A DNA stretch of 64,000 bases from Dactylosporangium sp040605635. GTDB taxonomy: Bacteria > Actinomycetota > Actinomycetes > Mycobacteriales > Micromonosporaceae. The stretch is taken from the NCBI RefSeq assembly GCF_040605635.1, contig NZ_JBEXDG010000009.1:62001-126000 (forward strand). Direction: 5' to 3'. The notes beneath the pieces are model-generated. The model saw nothing but the letters and a program-made list of their open reading frames with translations. It was not told the origin of the DNA and did not search any database. Both the position numbers and the translations under genes were made by a program. Shown piece by piece: positions 15,615 to 24,461 of the stretch; position 1 is the first letter of the stretch, and the number at the start of each line of letters is the position of its first letter.

Positions 15615-18092
15615 ATGACCCGGCTCGCGCTGCGGATGCTGCGGCACCGGCCCGGTCCGGCGGTCGCGACGCTGCTCGCCCTCGCCGCGGGCGTCATGAT
15701 CCTCATGGCGATGGGCACGCTCGTCGAGTCGGGGCTGCGCCACCGGCCGGAGCCGGTCCGGTATGCCGCCGCCGACGTCGTGGTCGCGCACCGCGACATC
15801 ACCATCAGTGCCAAGGACCTGGACGGTTCGACGGTCCGGTCGACGGTGCGGCTGCCGGAGGGCGGAACCGTCCCGGCCGGTCTCGTCCAACGGATCCGCG
15901 GACTCGCCGGTGTCGCGACGGTCGCGGCGGACGACGCGGTCCAGGTCGCGCTGCCCGCCACGGCCACGGTCGGCACCGGGCACGGCTGGGGGAGCGCCGC
16001 CCTGACGCCGTACCGGATCGTCGACGGATCGGCCCCCACCGGCGACGACCAGATCGCGGCAGACCGGCGGCTCGGGCTCGCACCCGGCCAGCAGACGCAG
16101 GTGCTCGCCGGCGGGGTGGCCCGCACGTACCGGGTCAGCGGCGTCGTCGACGGTCCCGCACCCGCGGTCTTCTTCACCGACGCGCACGCCGCGTCGCTGT
16201 CGCCGCACCCCGGCCGGGTCGCCGTCATCGGGATCGTCGCGGCACCCGGCACCGACAGTGCGGCCCTCGCAGCGGCGGTGCGCGGGCTCGCGTCCGAGTC
16301 GGGCGCCGAGGTGTACACCGGCGCCGACCGCGGCCTGGCCGAGGAGTCCGACGCGCTCGGCGCGCGGGACCTGCTGATCGAGGCGGGCGCCGCGTTCGGC
16401 GGGTACGTCGTGCTGCTGATCGTGTTCGTGGTCGCGGCCACCGTCGGGCTGTCGGTGCGGCACCGGCGCCGGGATCTCGCGCTGCTGCGCGCCGTCGCCG
16501 CGACCCCCGGCCAGGTCCGCCGCATGATCATGGCGGAGGCGGCGATCGTCGGTCTCACCTCGGTCGCGCTCGGCGTGCCTGCGGGGTTCCTCGCCACCCG
16601 GTGGGTGCGCGACCAGCTCGTCGGCCGCGGCTTCGTGCCCGCGGGGTTCCCCATGTCGGACGGCGTGCTCGCCACCGTCGCGGCCGCCGTGGCCACCACG
16701 CTCGTCGCGGTGCTGTCGGCGCTCATCGCCGCCCGGCGGGTCACCGGCATCCGGCCCGTCGAGGCGCTCGGCGAGGTGGCGGTCGAGCCGGCGCGCGGCG
16801 GCAAGGTGCGCCTCGTCTGCGGTCTCGTCGCGCTCGCGGGCGCCGGATCGTCGGGCGTGGTCACGCTCGGCGCGGGCGGTCAGACGGCGCTCGCCGGCGC
16901 GATCGGCATGCTGTACCTGTTCGTCACCGCCGTCGGGCTCCTCGCGCCGTGGATCAACCGGGCCGCGGCGAGGATGCTCGCCCCGGTCCTGCGCACCGTG
17001 TGGGGTTCCAGCGGATACCTCGCGACCGCCAACCTCAAGGCGAACGCCCGCGGCGCGGCAGCCGTCCTCACCGCGCTGGTGCTGTCGGTCGGCCTCGGCG
17101 GATCCGTGTGGTTCCTGCAGGACAACCTCGAACGGCAGACCCTGGCGCAGCGCCGCGACGGCCTCCTCGCCCAGCACGCCCTGGTCTCCCCGGCGGGGCT
17201 GCCGCCCGGCGCGGCCGACGAGGCGCGGAAGCTCCCCGGTGTCTCGGCCGCCACGTCGGTACGACGAACGTCCGTCGTCGTCAGGTTCCTCGACGCAGCA
17301 GAGACCGTCGCGGCGCAGGCGGTCGACGGCACGTCCACAATGGACCTGCGGGTGCGTGACGGCGACCTCGCGGAGCTGCGGGGCGACACCGTCGCGGTGT
17401 CGTCGATCCGGGCGTCCACCCACGGCTGGGACGTCGGTGACCAGGTCGAGTTCTGGCTCGGCGACGGCACACCGGTGCGGCTGAGACTCGTCGCCGTCTA
17501 CGAGCGTGGCCTCGGCTTCGGCGACATCACCCTGACCCGGGAGACGGTCACCGGGCACACCGCCCGCGACGCCGACGACGAGGTGCTGATCCGTTCCTCC
17601 GGCGCGGCGGACCTGTCGGTGCTCGCCGGCCGGTACACCGGCAGCGAAATCGTCGCGACGAGCGGCCTGAACCGCCGGCTCGCCGACGACCTCGCGGTCA
17701 GCGCCTGGCTCAACAGACTCCTCGTCGGGGTGATGGTCGGCTACGCCGCGCTCGCCGCCGCCAACACGATGGTCATCGCCGCCCTGGCCCGCGGCCGCGA
17801 ACTGGCCGTGCTGCGGCTCGTCGGGGTCACCCGCCGCCAGGCCGGGCGGATGGTCCACGCCGAACAGGCCGGGCTGCTCGGCGTCGCGGTCGTGATGGGC
17901 GCGGCGATCGCCCTCGCCACCCTGACGATGGTCGTCAGGTCGGTGACCGGCGAACCGGTGCCCTACGTCCCGCCGCTCGGCTGGGCGGCCGTCATCGGCG
18001 GGACCGCGCTGCTCGCCCTGCTCACCACGGTCCTGCCGATCGGCCGGCTGCTGCGGGTGTCACCGATCGAGCACATCGGCGTGAAGGAGTAG
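15615..18092 (+). CDS. FtsX-family ABC permease
   Basis: 825 aa, the size of two-module permeases with two FtsX domains. The first membrane helix is near the N-terminus (AVATLLALAAGVMILMAMG), followed by a long extracytoplasmic domain, three helices around 255-370, further helices near 400-440 and 480-500, a second outer domain, and three C-terminal helices ending before RLLRVSPIEHIGVKE. It forms the membrane part of the exporter with the ATPase encoded upstream. ATG 15615 follows GGAGGTGACGGC, which belongs to a dispersed repeat. A strong hairpin terminator follows directly. Confidence 0.92.
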   Translation: MTRLALRMLRHRPGPAVATLLALAAGVMILMAMGTLVESGLRHRPEPVRYAAADVVVAHRDITISAKDLDGSTVRSTVRLPEGGTVPAGLVQRIRGLAGVATVAADDAVQVALPATATVGTGHGWGSAALTPYRIVDGSAPTGDDQIAADRRLGLAPGQQTQVLAGGVARTYRVSGVVDGPAPAVFFTDAHAASLSPHPGRVAVIGIVAAPGTDSAALAAAVRGLASESGAEVYTGADRGLAEESDALGARDLLIEAGAAFGGYVVLLIVFVVAATVGLSVRHRRRDLALLRAVAATPGQVRRMIMAEAAIVGLTSVALGVPAGFLATRWVRDQLVGRGFVPAGFPMSDGVLATVAAAVATTLVAVLSALIAARRVTGIRPVEALGEVAVEPARGGKVRLVCGLVALAGAGSSGVVTLGAGGQTALAGAIGMLYLFVTAVGLLAPWINRAAARMLAPVLRTVWGSSGYLATANLKANARGAAAVLTALVLSVGLGGSVWFLQDNLERQTLAQRRDGLLAQHALVSPAGLPPGAADEARKLPGVSAATSVRRTSVVVRFLDAAETVAAQAVDGTSTMDLRVRDGDLAELRGDTVAVSSIRASTHGWDVGDQVEFWLGDGTPVRLRLVAVYERGLGFGDITLTRETVTGHTARDADDEVLIRSSGAADLSVLAGRYTGSEIVATSGLNRRLADDLAVSAWLNRLLVGVMVGYAALAAANTMVIAALARGRELAVLRLVGVTRRQAGRMVHAEQAGLLGVAVVMGAAIALATLTMVVRSVTGEPVPYVPPLGWAAVIGGTALLALLTTVLPIGRLLRVSPIEHIGVKE

Positions 18093-18099
18093 CGCCGCG

Positions 18100-18127
18100 C
18101 CGGGGTGGGCAGGCGTGCCCACCCCGG
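18100..18127 (+). terminator. Hairpin terminator after permease
   Basis: CCGGGGTGGGCA (18100-18111) and TGCCCACCCCGG (18116-18127) form a perfect 12-bp stem with loop GGCG, 8 bp after the permease stop. It has no U-tract. Confidence 0.8.
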
Positions 18128-18386
18128 TTCACCATCACAGGGCCGGGTTCGCGCCGACCGTGAAGCGTCCGTCTGGCCGATGGTCCGCCCGGCTCGTCCT
18201 GGGAAGGCTCGGACGCGACGCGCTGAGGAGCGCGGGTCATGACGACCTCGACGTCCTCGACAAGGCGATCAACGCTCAGGCCCGCTGGTGCGCGAGAACA
18301 TCGCCCCGGGCCTGACCCCGCCGTCCTCCGGCGGCGCCGCGTTCACCGGCGACGTCCTGGACGGCGAGGTCCTCGTGGACAAGGAG
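18128..18386. other. Intergenic stretch without a convincing gene
   Basis: The 259 bp between the terminator and the end of the LGFP gene show no start with a good site. One plus-strand frame (about 18285-18390) reads like the tail of a protein (VRENIAPGLTPPSSGG, then DVLDGEVLVDKE), so a gene remnant is possible, but I do not recognise its family. Confidence 0.35.
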
Positions 18387-19913
18387 TCAGGCTGGTCTGA
18401 CCCACGCCTCGGCGACGCCGTCGCGGATGGTCACCACGCCGTGCTCGAAGAACACCACACGCTCCTCGTCCGCGATCGGAAACCCGAGCCGCTGCGCCAG
18501 CTGGGTGTCGCCCGTCAACAGGTCCACCACGCCACGCGGGACCGCGACGGCGCCGCGCGGAGCCGTCCAGTAGATCGCGCCACCTTCGAACGTGGCGTAG
18601 CACCGCCAGTCCTCGTCGGGCCCGGTCCGGCCGTCGATCTCGCCGGACGTCGGAAAGCCGAGCCAGCTCCCGGTGCCGTCCATCCGCTCGTACAGCGCAC
18701 CGATCGCCGCACCGACGGCGTGCACGCCGTGCGGTTCGCTGACGTAAACGGTGCAGCCACCGATCCCTTCGACCGCGGTCCATTGCGAGACGATGTCGGC
18801 CGGATAGTCCGACCCGCCCTCGAACCGCTGGAACTCGCCCGCTGTCCCGAACGGCGAGATCGCGGCGACCTTCCTGCCGCCGACCGGAAACCCGAGCACA
18901 CCCTGGGCGCCGCCGAGCCGGTCGTGATAGTCGGCGATGTCGCGGCGGACCTCCACGAGTCCAGCCTTCGTCAATGAGTAGACGGTGCCGCCCTCGAACC
19001 GCTGGCACGTGCCGTAGGTACCGGCGCCCGGACGGTCGGCGGCTGCCCGTGACGGGCCTGCCGGGGCTTCGTCGCTGACCGGAAACCCGAGCCAGCTGCC
19101 GGCGCCGCCCTGGTGCTCGTAGTGCTCACCGATTTCGTCCCAGGTGACGAACTCACCGTGCACGGACCTGTAGACCGTTGCGCCGCAGACATAGCCCAGA
19201 CGCTTACAGACCGTGGGATTGTATGTATTTATCGCCTCATAGTGCTGAAATGCGCCCACTGTGCCGAACCCTGGCGAGGGCGGTGAGGGCGTTACCGGCG
19301 ACAGCGGAAATCCGACCAGCTCATCGATGCCGTCCGTGCCCGCGAGGTACTCCACGAAGGCCTGCGGCACGATCTGCGGGCCGCCGGGGGGACTCCAAAG
19401 AATTTGGCCGTGCGCATACCGCCGGAAGAACCCGGTTGTGCCCTGTGCCGATGTGCCGGCGCGGGCCAGGCCGCCGACTTTGGCGCCGAGACCGGAACCT
19501 TGCTCGATTTCAACGCGTTCGATCTCGGCGGCAGCGGTCGGTAGTCCCGAGAGCCAGTCGAACTTGGCGGCGAGTGCATCGACGACAGGCTGCGAGCGGC
19601 TCCGGTTCATCCTGCCGAGCAGTGACACGGCGAGCGCCTCGTGCCTGCGCAGCAGCGCCCAGGTGACCTCGGCCGCGGCGGCGACCTGCATTGCCGCCAG
19701 TGCCTGCACCGCCTCGTTGTGCGGCAACTCGGCCACCAGCTCGGCGGCGTGCGAGGCGGACAGCGCCTCCAGCGCCGGGGCGTCAAGGCGCCGGCCGTGC
19801 CACACGAAGTTCCACTGGGTGTTGTTGTTGCCGATCTGGGTGCCCTGACCACCGGAGATGTTCGCCTCGACGCCCGTCACCGGGACATTGTGGCAGGCAC
19901 GGATCGTTGTCAT
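18387..19913 (-). CDS. LGFP-repeat protein with N-terminal RHIM-like amyloid motif
   Basis: 508 aa. The C-terminal roughly 300 residues contain at least five LGFP-type repeats, each built on GSWLGFPxSxE, LGFPVGG or RLGFPIADE, with FEGGxxY strands between. LGFP repeats occur in exported cell-wall or enzyme-associated proteins, but no signal peptide is visible here. Residues 16-38 hold GTQIGNNNTQWNF, with core T25-Q26-I27-G28 and an Asn/Gln-rich flank, matching the (V/I)Q(V/I)G core of RHIM-type amyloid motifs found at the termini of bacterial NLR-linked effectors. Residues 40-150 are helical. The start lies inside a 24-bp repeat. A cytosolic, oligomerising effector or sensor is an inference. 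Confidence 0.8.
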   Translation of the reverse strand: MTTIRACHNVPVTGVEANISGGQGTQIGNNNTQWNFVWHGRRLDAPALEALSASHAAELVAELPHNEAVQALAAMQVAAAAEVTWALLRRHEALAVSLLGRMNRSRSQPVVDALAAKFDWLSGLPTAAAEIERVEIEQGSGLGAKVGGLARAGTSAQGTTGFFRRYAHGQILWSPPGGPQIVPQAFVEYLAGTDGIDELVGFPLSPVTPSPPSPGFGTVGAFQHYEAINTYNPTVCKRLGYVCGATVYRSVHGEFVTWDEIGEHYEHQGGAGSWLGFPVSDEAPAGPSRAAADRPGAGTYGTCQRFEGGTVYSLTKAGLVEVRRDIADYHDRLGGAQGVLGFPVGGRKVAAISPFGTAGEFQRFEGGSDYPADIVSQWTAVEGIGGCTVYVSEPHGVHAVGAAIGALYERMDGTGSWLGFPTSGEIDGRTGPDEDWRCYATFEGGAIYWTAPRGAVAVPRGVVDLLTGDTQLAQRLGFPIADEERVVFFEHGVVTIRDGVAEAWVRPA

Positions 19914-19934
19914 CGACGGACGTTCGGTTCAACT
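19911..19934 (-). repeat. 24-bp inverted repeat, left copy
   Basis: Read on the minus strand: AGTTGAACCGAACGTCCGTC then GATG, where the final ATG is the start codon of the LGFP gene. The right copy at 24260-24283 is in opposite orientation and differs at one base. Together they enclose 4.3 kb with four genes. Confidence 0.75.
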
Positions 19935-20095
19935 GGCGGCCAGATCGGCAGCCGGCCGACGGCGCTCGCGGCGGTGGGTGTTGCCGAGGCGACGGTGATG
20001 GTGGTCGAGGCCCGGCTGCCTGTCACGGACCGGTGGTAGCCGGCGACCACGGGGTCATCGTCGCGCCCCCCGTGCGACACGACCCAAAAAACAAC

Positions 20096-20109
20096 CAAGC
20101 GATTGCTTG
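20096..20109. promoter_or_regulatory. Palindrome upstream of aldolase gene (site A)
   Basis: CAAGCGATTGCTTG has 5-bp perfect arms (CAAGC, GCTTG) in an AT-rich patch 50 bp before the aldolase start. TetR- or GntR-type operator by appearance. Confidence 0.5.
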
Positions 20110-20131
20110 ATTCTCGGTACACCTGCCGCTT

Positions 20132-20147
20132 AATCTTCTAAAAGATT
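20132..20147. promoter_or_regulatory. Palindrome overlapping aldolase leader (site B)
   Basis: AATCTTCTAAAAGATT: arms AATCTT and AAGATT with spacer CTAA, ending 2 bp before the Shine-Dalgarno GGAGGTGA of the aldolase gene. A protein bound here would block the transcript. The GntR regulator at 22222 is the obvious candidate. Confidence 0.55.
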
Positions 20148-20159
20148 TGGAGGTGAGCC

Positions 20160-20948
20160 GTGACACTCACGACAACACCGGCCTTGCGCGAGGGCGGGTC
20201 AGCGGTCTGGTCGCCGCGCATCACGCCGCCGATCGGGGTCGACCTCACGGAGCGGCAGGCCCTCGCCTGTGCGTTCCGCATCCTCGGGCACAGCGGCTTC
20301 AGCGAGAACATCGCCGGGCACATCACGATGGTCAAGGACGGCGGCCCGGACGGCGCCATGTGGGTCAACCCGTGGGGCCTGTGGTGGGAGGAGATCTCCG
20401 CCTCCGACCTGTGCGTCGTCGACCGCGACGGCACCGTCCTGGAAGGCCGCTGGGACGTCACCCCGGCCATCCACATCCACACCGAACTGCACCGCGTGCG
20501 GCCCGACGCCCGGGTCGTCGTGCACAACCACCCCTACTACGTCACCGTCCTCGCCGCGATCGGGGTGCTGCCCGCGATCGTGCACCAGACCGGTTGCATG
20601 TACGACGGCGACCTCGCCCTCGTGCACGAATACACCGGCGAGGTCGACGACGCCGCGCTCGGCGCCGACCTGGCCAAGCAGATCGGCGACAGCTCCGTGG
20701 TGATCCTCGCCAGCCACGGCATCATCGTCACCGCGCCGACGATCCAGGAGGCGACGTACCGGTCGGCGAGCATCGACCGCGCCTGCAAGCTCGCCTACGA
20801 CGTCATGCTGCTCGGCCGCGACCCCCTGGAGATCGCTCCCGGCCTGCGGCACGGCATGAAGAAGTCACTCATCGAGCGCGGCACCGACGTGTTCTGGGCC
20901 GGCGCCGTCCGGTCGCTGGTGCGCCGCGAACCCGAAGTACTGGACTGA
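20160..20948 (+). CDS. Class II aldolase/adducin-family protein
   Basis: 262 aa, the usual size of the family. Zinc ligands are visible as the HNHPYY motif (about 120-125, His-x-His) and ASHGI (about 185), with an acidic residue in the early SENIAGHIT segment. Such enzymes cleave or epimerise phosphorylated sugars, or decarboxylate acids using a divalent metal. GTG 20160 has a strong site (GGAGGTGA). First gene of a unit with amidohydrolase, GntR and perhaps ROK genes, led by two palindromes. This pairing with an amidohydrolase suggests degradation of a small organic acid or aromatic breakdown product, not sugar metabolism; that is inference. Confidence 0.9.
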   Translation: MTLTTTPALREGGSAVWSPRITPPIGVDLTERQALACAFRILGHSGFSENIAGHITMVKDGGPDGAMWVNPWGLWWEEISASDLCVVDRDGTVLEGRWDVTPAIHIHTELHRVRPDARVVVHNHPYYVTVLAAIGVLPAIVHQTGCMYDGDLALVHEYTGEVDDAALGADLAKQIGDSSVVILASHGIIVTAPTIQEATYRSASIDRACKLAYDVMLLGRDPLEIAPGLRHGMKKSLIERGTDVFWAGAVRSLVRREPEVLD

Positions 20949-20959
20949 GAGGACCTCCT

Positions 20960-22210
20960 ATGGCATCGATCGATGAACTGCTGCGCAACGGCTCGTTCAC
21001 CACCGCAGACCGGTCGAAGGTGACCTTCCTGCCGGACCCGCCGCGGCAGCCCCGCAAGTACACCTTCATCTCCGTCGACGACCACATCGTCGAGCCGCCC
21101 GACGCGTTCGAGGGCCGGATGCCGGCGAAGTTCGCCGACCAGGCCCCGCACGTCGTGGAGAAGGACGGCAGCCACGTCTGGATCTACGACGGCAAGGAGT
21201 TCCCCAACGTCGGGTTCAACGCCGTCGTCGGCCGGCCCGTCGACGAGTACAGCATGGAACCCAGCCGCTTCGACGACATGCGCCGCGGCTCGTGGGACAT
21301 CCACGAACGCATCAAGGACATGGACCTCAGCGGCGTGTACGCCTCGCTGTGCTTCCCGTCGTTCCTGCCCGGCTTCGCCGGCCAGCGCCTGCAACTGTCC
21401 ACGAAGGACACCGAGCTGGCGCTCGCGGCGACGCGCGCCTGGAACGACTGGAACATCGAGGCGTGGTCCGGTGCCTACCCGGACCGGATGATCCCCTGCC
21501 AGCTGCCGTACTTCCTCGATCCGGAGGTCGGCGCCGAGGAGATCCGCCGCAACGCCGAGCGCGGCTTCAAGGCCGTCACGTTCACCGAGGCGCCGCACCT
21601 GCTCGGCATGCCGTCGCTGCACACCGGGCACTGGGACCCGATCATGCGCGCCTGCGAGGAGACCGGCACCGTCATCAACCTGCACATCGGCTCGTCGGGC
21701 ACGTCGCCGTCGACCGCGCCGGACGCCCCGCCGGACGTCGTCGGGGTGCTGTTCTTCGGCTACTCGATGTTCTCCGCCGTCGACTGGCTGTACTCCCGCA
21801 TCCCGGTCCGCTTCCCGAACATCAAGATCGTGCTGTCGGAAGGCGGCATCGGCTGGGTGCCCGGCCTCGTCGACCGGCTCAACCACATGCTCAGCTACCA
21901 CGAGATGTACGGCACCTGGAAGGGCATCGACCTGACCCCGGCCGAGGTCCTGCTGCGCAACTTCTACTTCTGCGCCGTCGAGGACCCGTCGTCGTTCGCC
22001 CTGCGCGACGTCATCGGCGTCGACCACATCTTCCTCGAGCAGGACTACCCGCACTGCGACAGCACCTGGCCGCACACGCAACGCACCATCGAGGAGGAGA
22101 TCGGCGGTCTGCCCGACGCCGACGTGCGCAAGATGACCTGGGAGAACGCCTCCCGCGTCTACCGGCACCCGGTGCCACCCGCGGTCCAGAACGACCCCGA
22201 CGCGTACTAG
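20960..22210 (+). CDS. Amidohydrolase 2 family metal-dependent hydrolase/decarboxylase
   Basis: 416 aa. It has the ACMSD-like amidohydrolase fold: SVDDHIVEPP near residue 36 supplies the first metal ligand, INLHIGSSG about 240 the next His, and FLEQDYPHCDSTWP about 360 the late Asp. Family members act as decarboxylases or hydrolases on aromatic acids and semialdehydes. ATG 20960 follows AGGACCTCCT at short distance and lies 11 bp after the aldolase stop, so the two form one operon. The exact substrate is unknown. Confidence 0.9.
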   Translation: MASIDELLRNGSFTTADRSKVTFLPDPPRQPRKYTFISVDDHIVEPPDAFEGRMPAKFADQAPHVVEKDGSHVWIYDGKEFPNVGFNAVVGRPVDEYSMEPSRFDDMRRGSWDIHERIKDMDLSGVYASLCFPSFLPGFAGQRLQLSTKDTELALAATRAWNDWNIEAWSGAYPDRMIPCQLPYFLDPEVGAEEIRRNAERGFKAVTFTEAPHLLGMPSLHTGHWDPIMRACEETGTVINLHIGSSGTSPSTAPDAPPDVVGVLFFGYSMFSAVDWLYSRIPVRFPNIKIVLSEGGIGWVPGLVDRLNHMLSYHEMYGTWKGIDLTPAEVLLRNFYFCAVEDPSSFALRDVIGVDHIFLEQDYPHCDSTWPHTQRTIEEEIGGLPDADVRKMTWENASRVYRHPVPPAVQNDPDAY

Positions 22211-22221
22211 GCTGCCGCTCC

Positions 22222-22974
22222 ATGGTCTCCGCCGACCGTCTTGCCGAGCAGGTCGCCGATCATATCCGCGGTCAGATCCTGCGCGGTGAGCTCGCCGACG
22301 GTGAACCACTGCCCAAGTCCGAGGAGCTCATCCAGCGGTATCCGGTGAGCATGCCGACGTTCCGCGAGGCGATGCGGATCCTGGAAGCCGAAGGTCTCAT
22401 CACGGTGCGCCGGGGACGGCTCGGCGGTGCGCTCGTGCACCGGCCGTCCCCGGCGAACCTCGGCTACAACCTGGGACTCGTCCTCGCCGCGCAACGCGCC
22501 GGCATCGACGACGTCGCCATCGCACTGCGCCACGTCGAGCCGGCCTGCGCCGCCCTGTGCGCCGGCCGGCCCGACCGCGCTGACGCGGTGGTCCCCGTCC
22601 TGCGGGCGCTGCACGAGGAGTACGTCGCCCGCATCGACGACCTGGTCGAGGTCGTCGGCGTGTCCCGGCGCTTCCACGAGGCCCTTGTCGGGCTGTGCGG
22701 CAACCCGCCGCTCATCGTCCTCGCCGGGGCACTGGAAGCACTGTGGTCCAGCCACGAGCAGGACTGGGCCACCCGGATCCGGGAGACGACGGGTGTACCC
22801 CTGCGCGAGCGGCGCGCCGCCGGCGAGGTGCACGGGCAGATCCTGGCGCTGATCGAGGCCGGCGACACCGACGGGGTGCACCGGCTCGTCACCGAACACC
22901 TGACCTCCGCGCAACGCAACCCCAGCCCCACCGCCGCCGTGATCGACGCCGCCCTCATCCGCCGCCAGCCGTGA
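22222..22974 (+). CDS. GntR-family regulator (FadR/FCD type)
   Basis: 250 aa. Winged helix at about 5-75 (LAEQVADHIRGQILRGEL, then PKSEELIQRYPVSMPTFREAMRILEAEGLI) and a helical FCD domain with the metal-type pattern RHVEPACAAL, RRFHEALVGLCGNP and EVHGQILALIEAGD. It starts 11 bp after the amidohydrolase stop and is probably in the same operon, acting as a local repressor. The likely binding site is the palindrome at 20132-20147. The inducer is presumably a substrate of the aldolase/amidohydrolase pair. Confidence 0.92.
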   Translation: MVSADRLAEQVADHIRGQILRGELADGEPLPKSEELIQRYPVSMPTFREAMRILEAEGLITVRRGRLGGALVHRPSPANLGYNLGLVLAAQRAGIDDVAIALRHVEPACAALCAGRPDRADAVVPVLRALHEEYVARIDDLVEVVGVSRRFHEALVGLCGNPPLIVLAGALEALWSSHEQDWATRIRETTGVPLRERRAAGEVHGQILALIEAGDTDGVHRLVTEHLTSAQRNPSPTAAVIDAALIRRQP

Positions 22975-23014
22975 ATTGACGGCCCGCGGCCGCGGCGTGC
23001 TTTGCTATGGGGCG

Positions 23015-24265
23015 ATGGTGAGTGTGGAGAGGGTTGTCGCGGAGCCGATCGACCAGGTCGCGGTCCGGCGCGCCAACCTGAGCCGCACGCTGCGCCACAT
23101 CCGCGCCAACGGGCCCGGCTCCCGCGCCGCGATCGCCGCCGCCACCGGCCTGCACAAGACCACCGTGTCGAGCCTCGTCGAGGAGCTGCTCAGCCGCCGC
23201 CTGGTCCGCGAGACCGGCCTGGAGCGCTCCGGCACCGCGGGCCGCCCCGGCCGCCACGTCGCGCTGTCCCCGGAGCTCGGCGCCGTCGGCATCGAGATCA
23301 ACGTCGACTACCTGGCGGTCCACGGCTGCGACCTGACCGGCCGCACCGTCGTCGAGCGGCGGGTCGGCTTCGACGCCCGTCGCCGTGACGTCGATGGTTG
23401 CCTCGCCGATCTGGCCGCGGCCGCCGACCGTACCCTCGCCGAACTCGCCGACCATGCGGTGATCCCGGTCGGGTTGACCGTCGCGGTGCCGGGCCTCGTG
23501 GACGTCGCCCGCGGCGTGGTGGTCGTCGCTCCCAACCTCGGCTGGACCGACGTGCCGGTCGTGTCCCGCCTCGCCGCGGGACTGGATCCCGCCCTGCGGG
23601 TCGGCGTCGACAACGACGCGAACCTCGCCGCGCTCGCCGAACACACGTGGGGTGTCGCCGCCGGCACCGCCGACCTCGTGTACCTCACGGGTTCGGTCGG
23701 CGTCGGCGGCGGTGCCATCACCGGCGGCCGGCTGCTCCGCGGCGCCGACGGCTTCTCCGGCGAGATCGGCCACCTCCCCGTCGAACCCGACGGCGACCCG
23801 TGCGGGTGCGGCCGGACCGGCTGCTGGGAGACGAAGGTCGGGCTCGCCGAGCTGGTCCGCCGGATCACGCCCGAGTTCGCGTACGGCCTCGGCGACGGCC
23901 CGGTCCCCGACCCCCGAGAGCGCATCGCCGAGGTGCGTCGCAGGCTGGACGCCCGCGACCCGGCGGCCCTGGCCGCGGTCGCGGGGATCGGCCGGTGGCT
24001 CGGCCACGGCGGCGCCATCCTGGTCAACCTGTTCAACCCGCGGGTCGTGGTGCTCGGCGGCTACTTCGCCGACCTCGCCGATCACCTCATCCCCGCCGCC
24101 CAGTCCCAGCTCACCCGCCTCGCCATGGCCTCGCCGGCGGCCCGCTGCCACTTCGTCGCCTCCGACCTGGGCTTCACGGCCGCGGCCCGCGGCGGCGCCG
24201 GCGCCGTCATCGAACGCCTCATCGACGACCCGTCCGCAATCCCTGCGAGAACCCCCGCGAGTTGA
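23015..24265 (+). CDS. ROK-family transcriptional regulator/kinase
   Basis: 416 aa. N-terminal MarR-like helix-turn-helix (SRAAIAAATGLHKTTVSSLV, about 37-56) followed by the ROK fold: GLTVAVPGLVD, VDNDANLAALAE, GVGGGAITGG and the zinc motif CGCGRTGCWE. The layout is that of NagC/XylR-type repressors rather than free glucokinase. Such proteins sense sugars or phosphosugars. It follows the GntR gene by 40 bp in the same orientation. The stop codon lies inside the right-hand 24-bp inverted repeat, so it is the last gene of the repeat-bounded cassette. Confidence 0.92.
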   Translation: MVSVERVVAEPIDQVAVRRANLSRTLRHIRANGPGSRAAIAAATGLHKTTVSSLVEELLSRRLVRETGLERSGTAGRPGRHVALSPELGAVGIEINVDYLAVHGCDLTGRTVVERRVGFDARRRDVDGCLADLAAAADRTLAELADHAVIPVGLTVAVPGLVDVARGVVVVAPNLGWTDVPVVSRLAAGLDPALRVGVDNDANLAALAEHTWGVAAGTADLVYLTGSVGVGGGAITGGRLLRGADGFSGEIGHLPVEPDGDPCGCGRTGCWETKVGLAELVRRITPEFAYGLGDGPVPDPRERIAEVRRRLDARDPAALAAVAGIGRWLGHGGAILVNLFNPRVVVLGGYFADLADHLIPAAQSQLTRLAMASPAARCHFVASDLGFTAAARGGAGAVIERLIDDPSAIPARTPAS

Positions 24266-24283
24266 ACCGAACGTCTGTCGATG
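24260..24283 (+). repeat. 24-bp inverted repeat, right copy
   Basis: AGTTGAACCGAACGTCTGTC then GATG on the plus strand, one mismatch from the left copy at 19911-19934 and in inverted orientation. It spans the ROK stop codon. Its final ATG opens a 49-codon frame (24281-24430) that I do not recognise and doubt is a gene. Confidence 0.75.
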
Positions 24284-24461
24284 CCGGACCTCGCCCGACG
24301 AGGAGCGGTGCTGCTCCGCGACGTTCGAGGGGCTGATCCCGGCATCGCGGCGCGCGGCGGGCAGGGCCGGCCGATCGACGGGGCCCAGGGACCGCACCAG
24401 GCCGAGCAGTATCGGATCGAGTGGGGCTGAGGGCGCGGCGGTGGTGGAAGACCACGGCGTC

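Noticed and set aside
19911..19934. LexA/SOS box reading of the 24-bp repeat (CGAAC element)
   Set aside because: The second half-site is not GTTCG at the right spacing; only one arm fits.
24281..24430. 49-codon frame starting at the ATG of the right inverted repeat
   Set aside because: Composition is like non-coding shadow sequence, no ribosome binding site and no recognisable domain.
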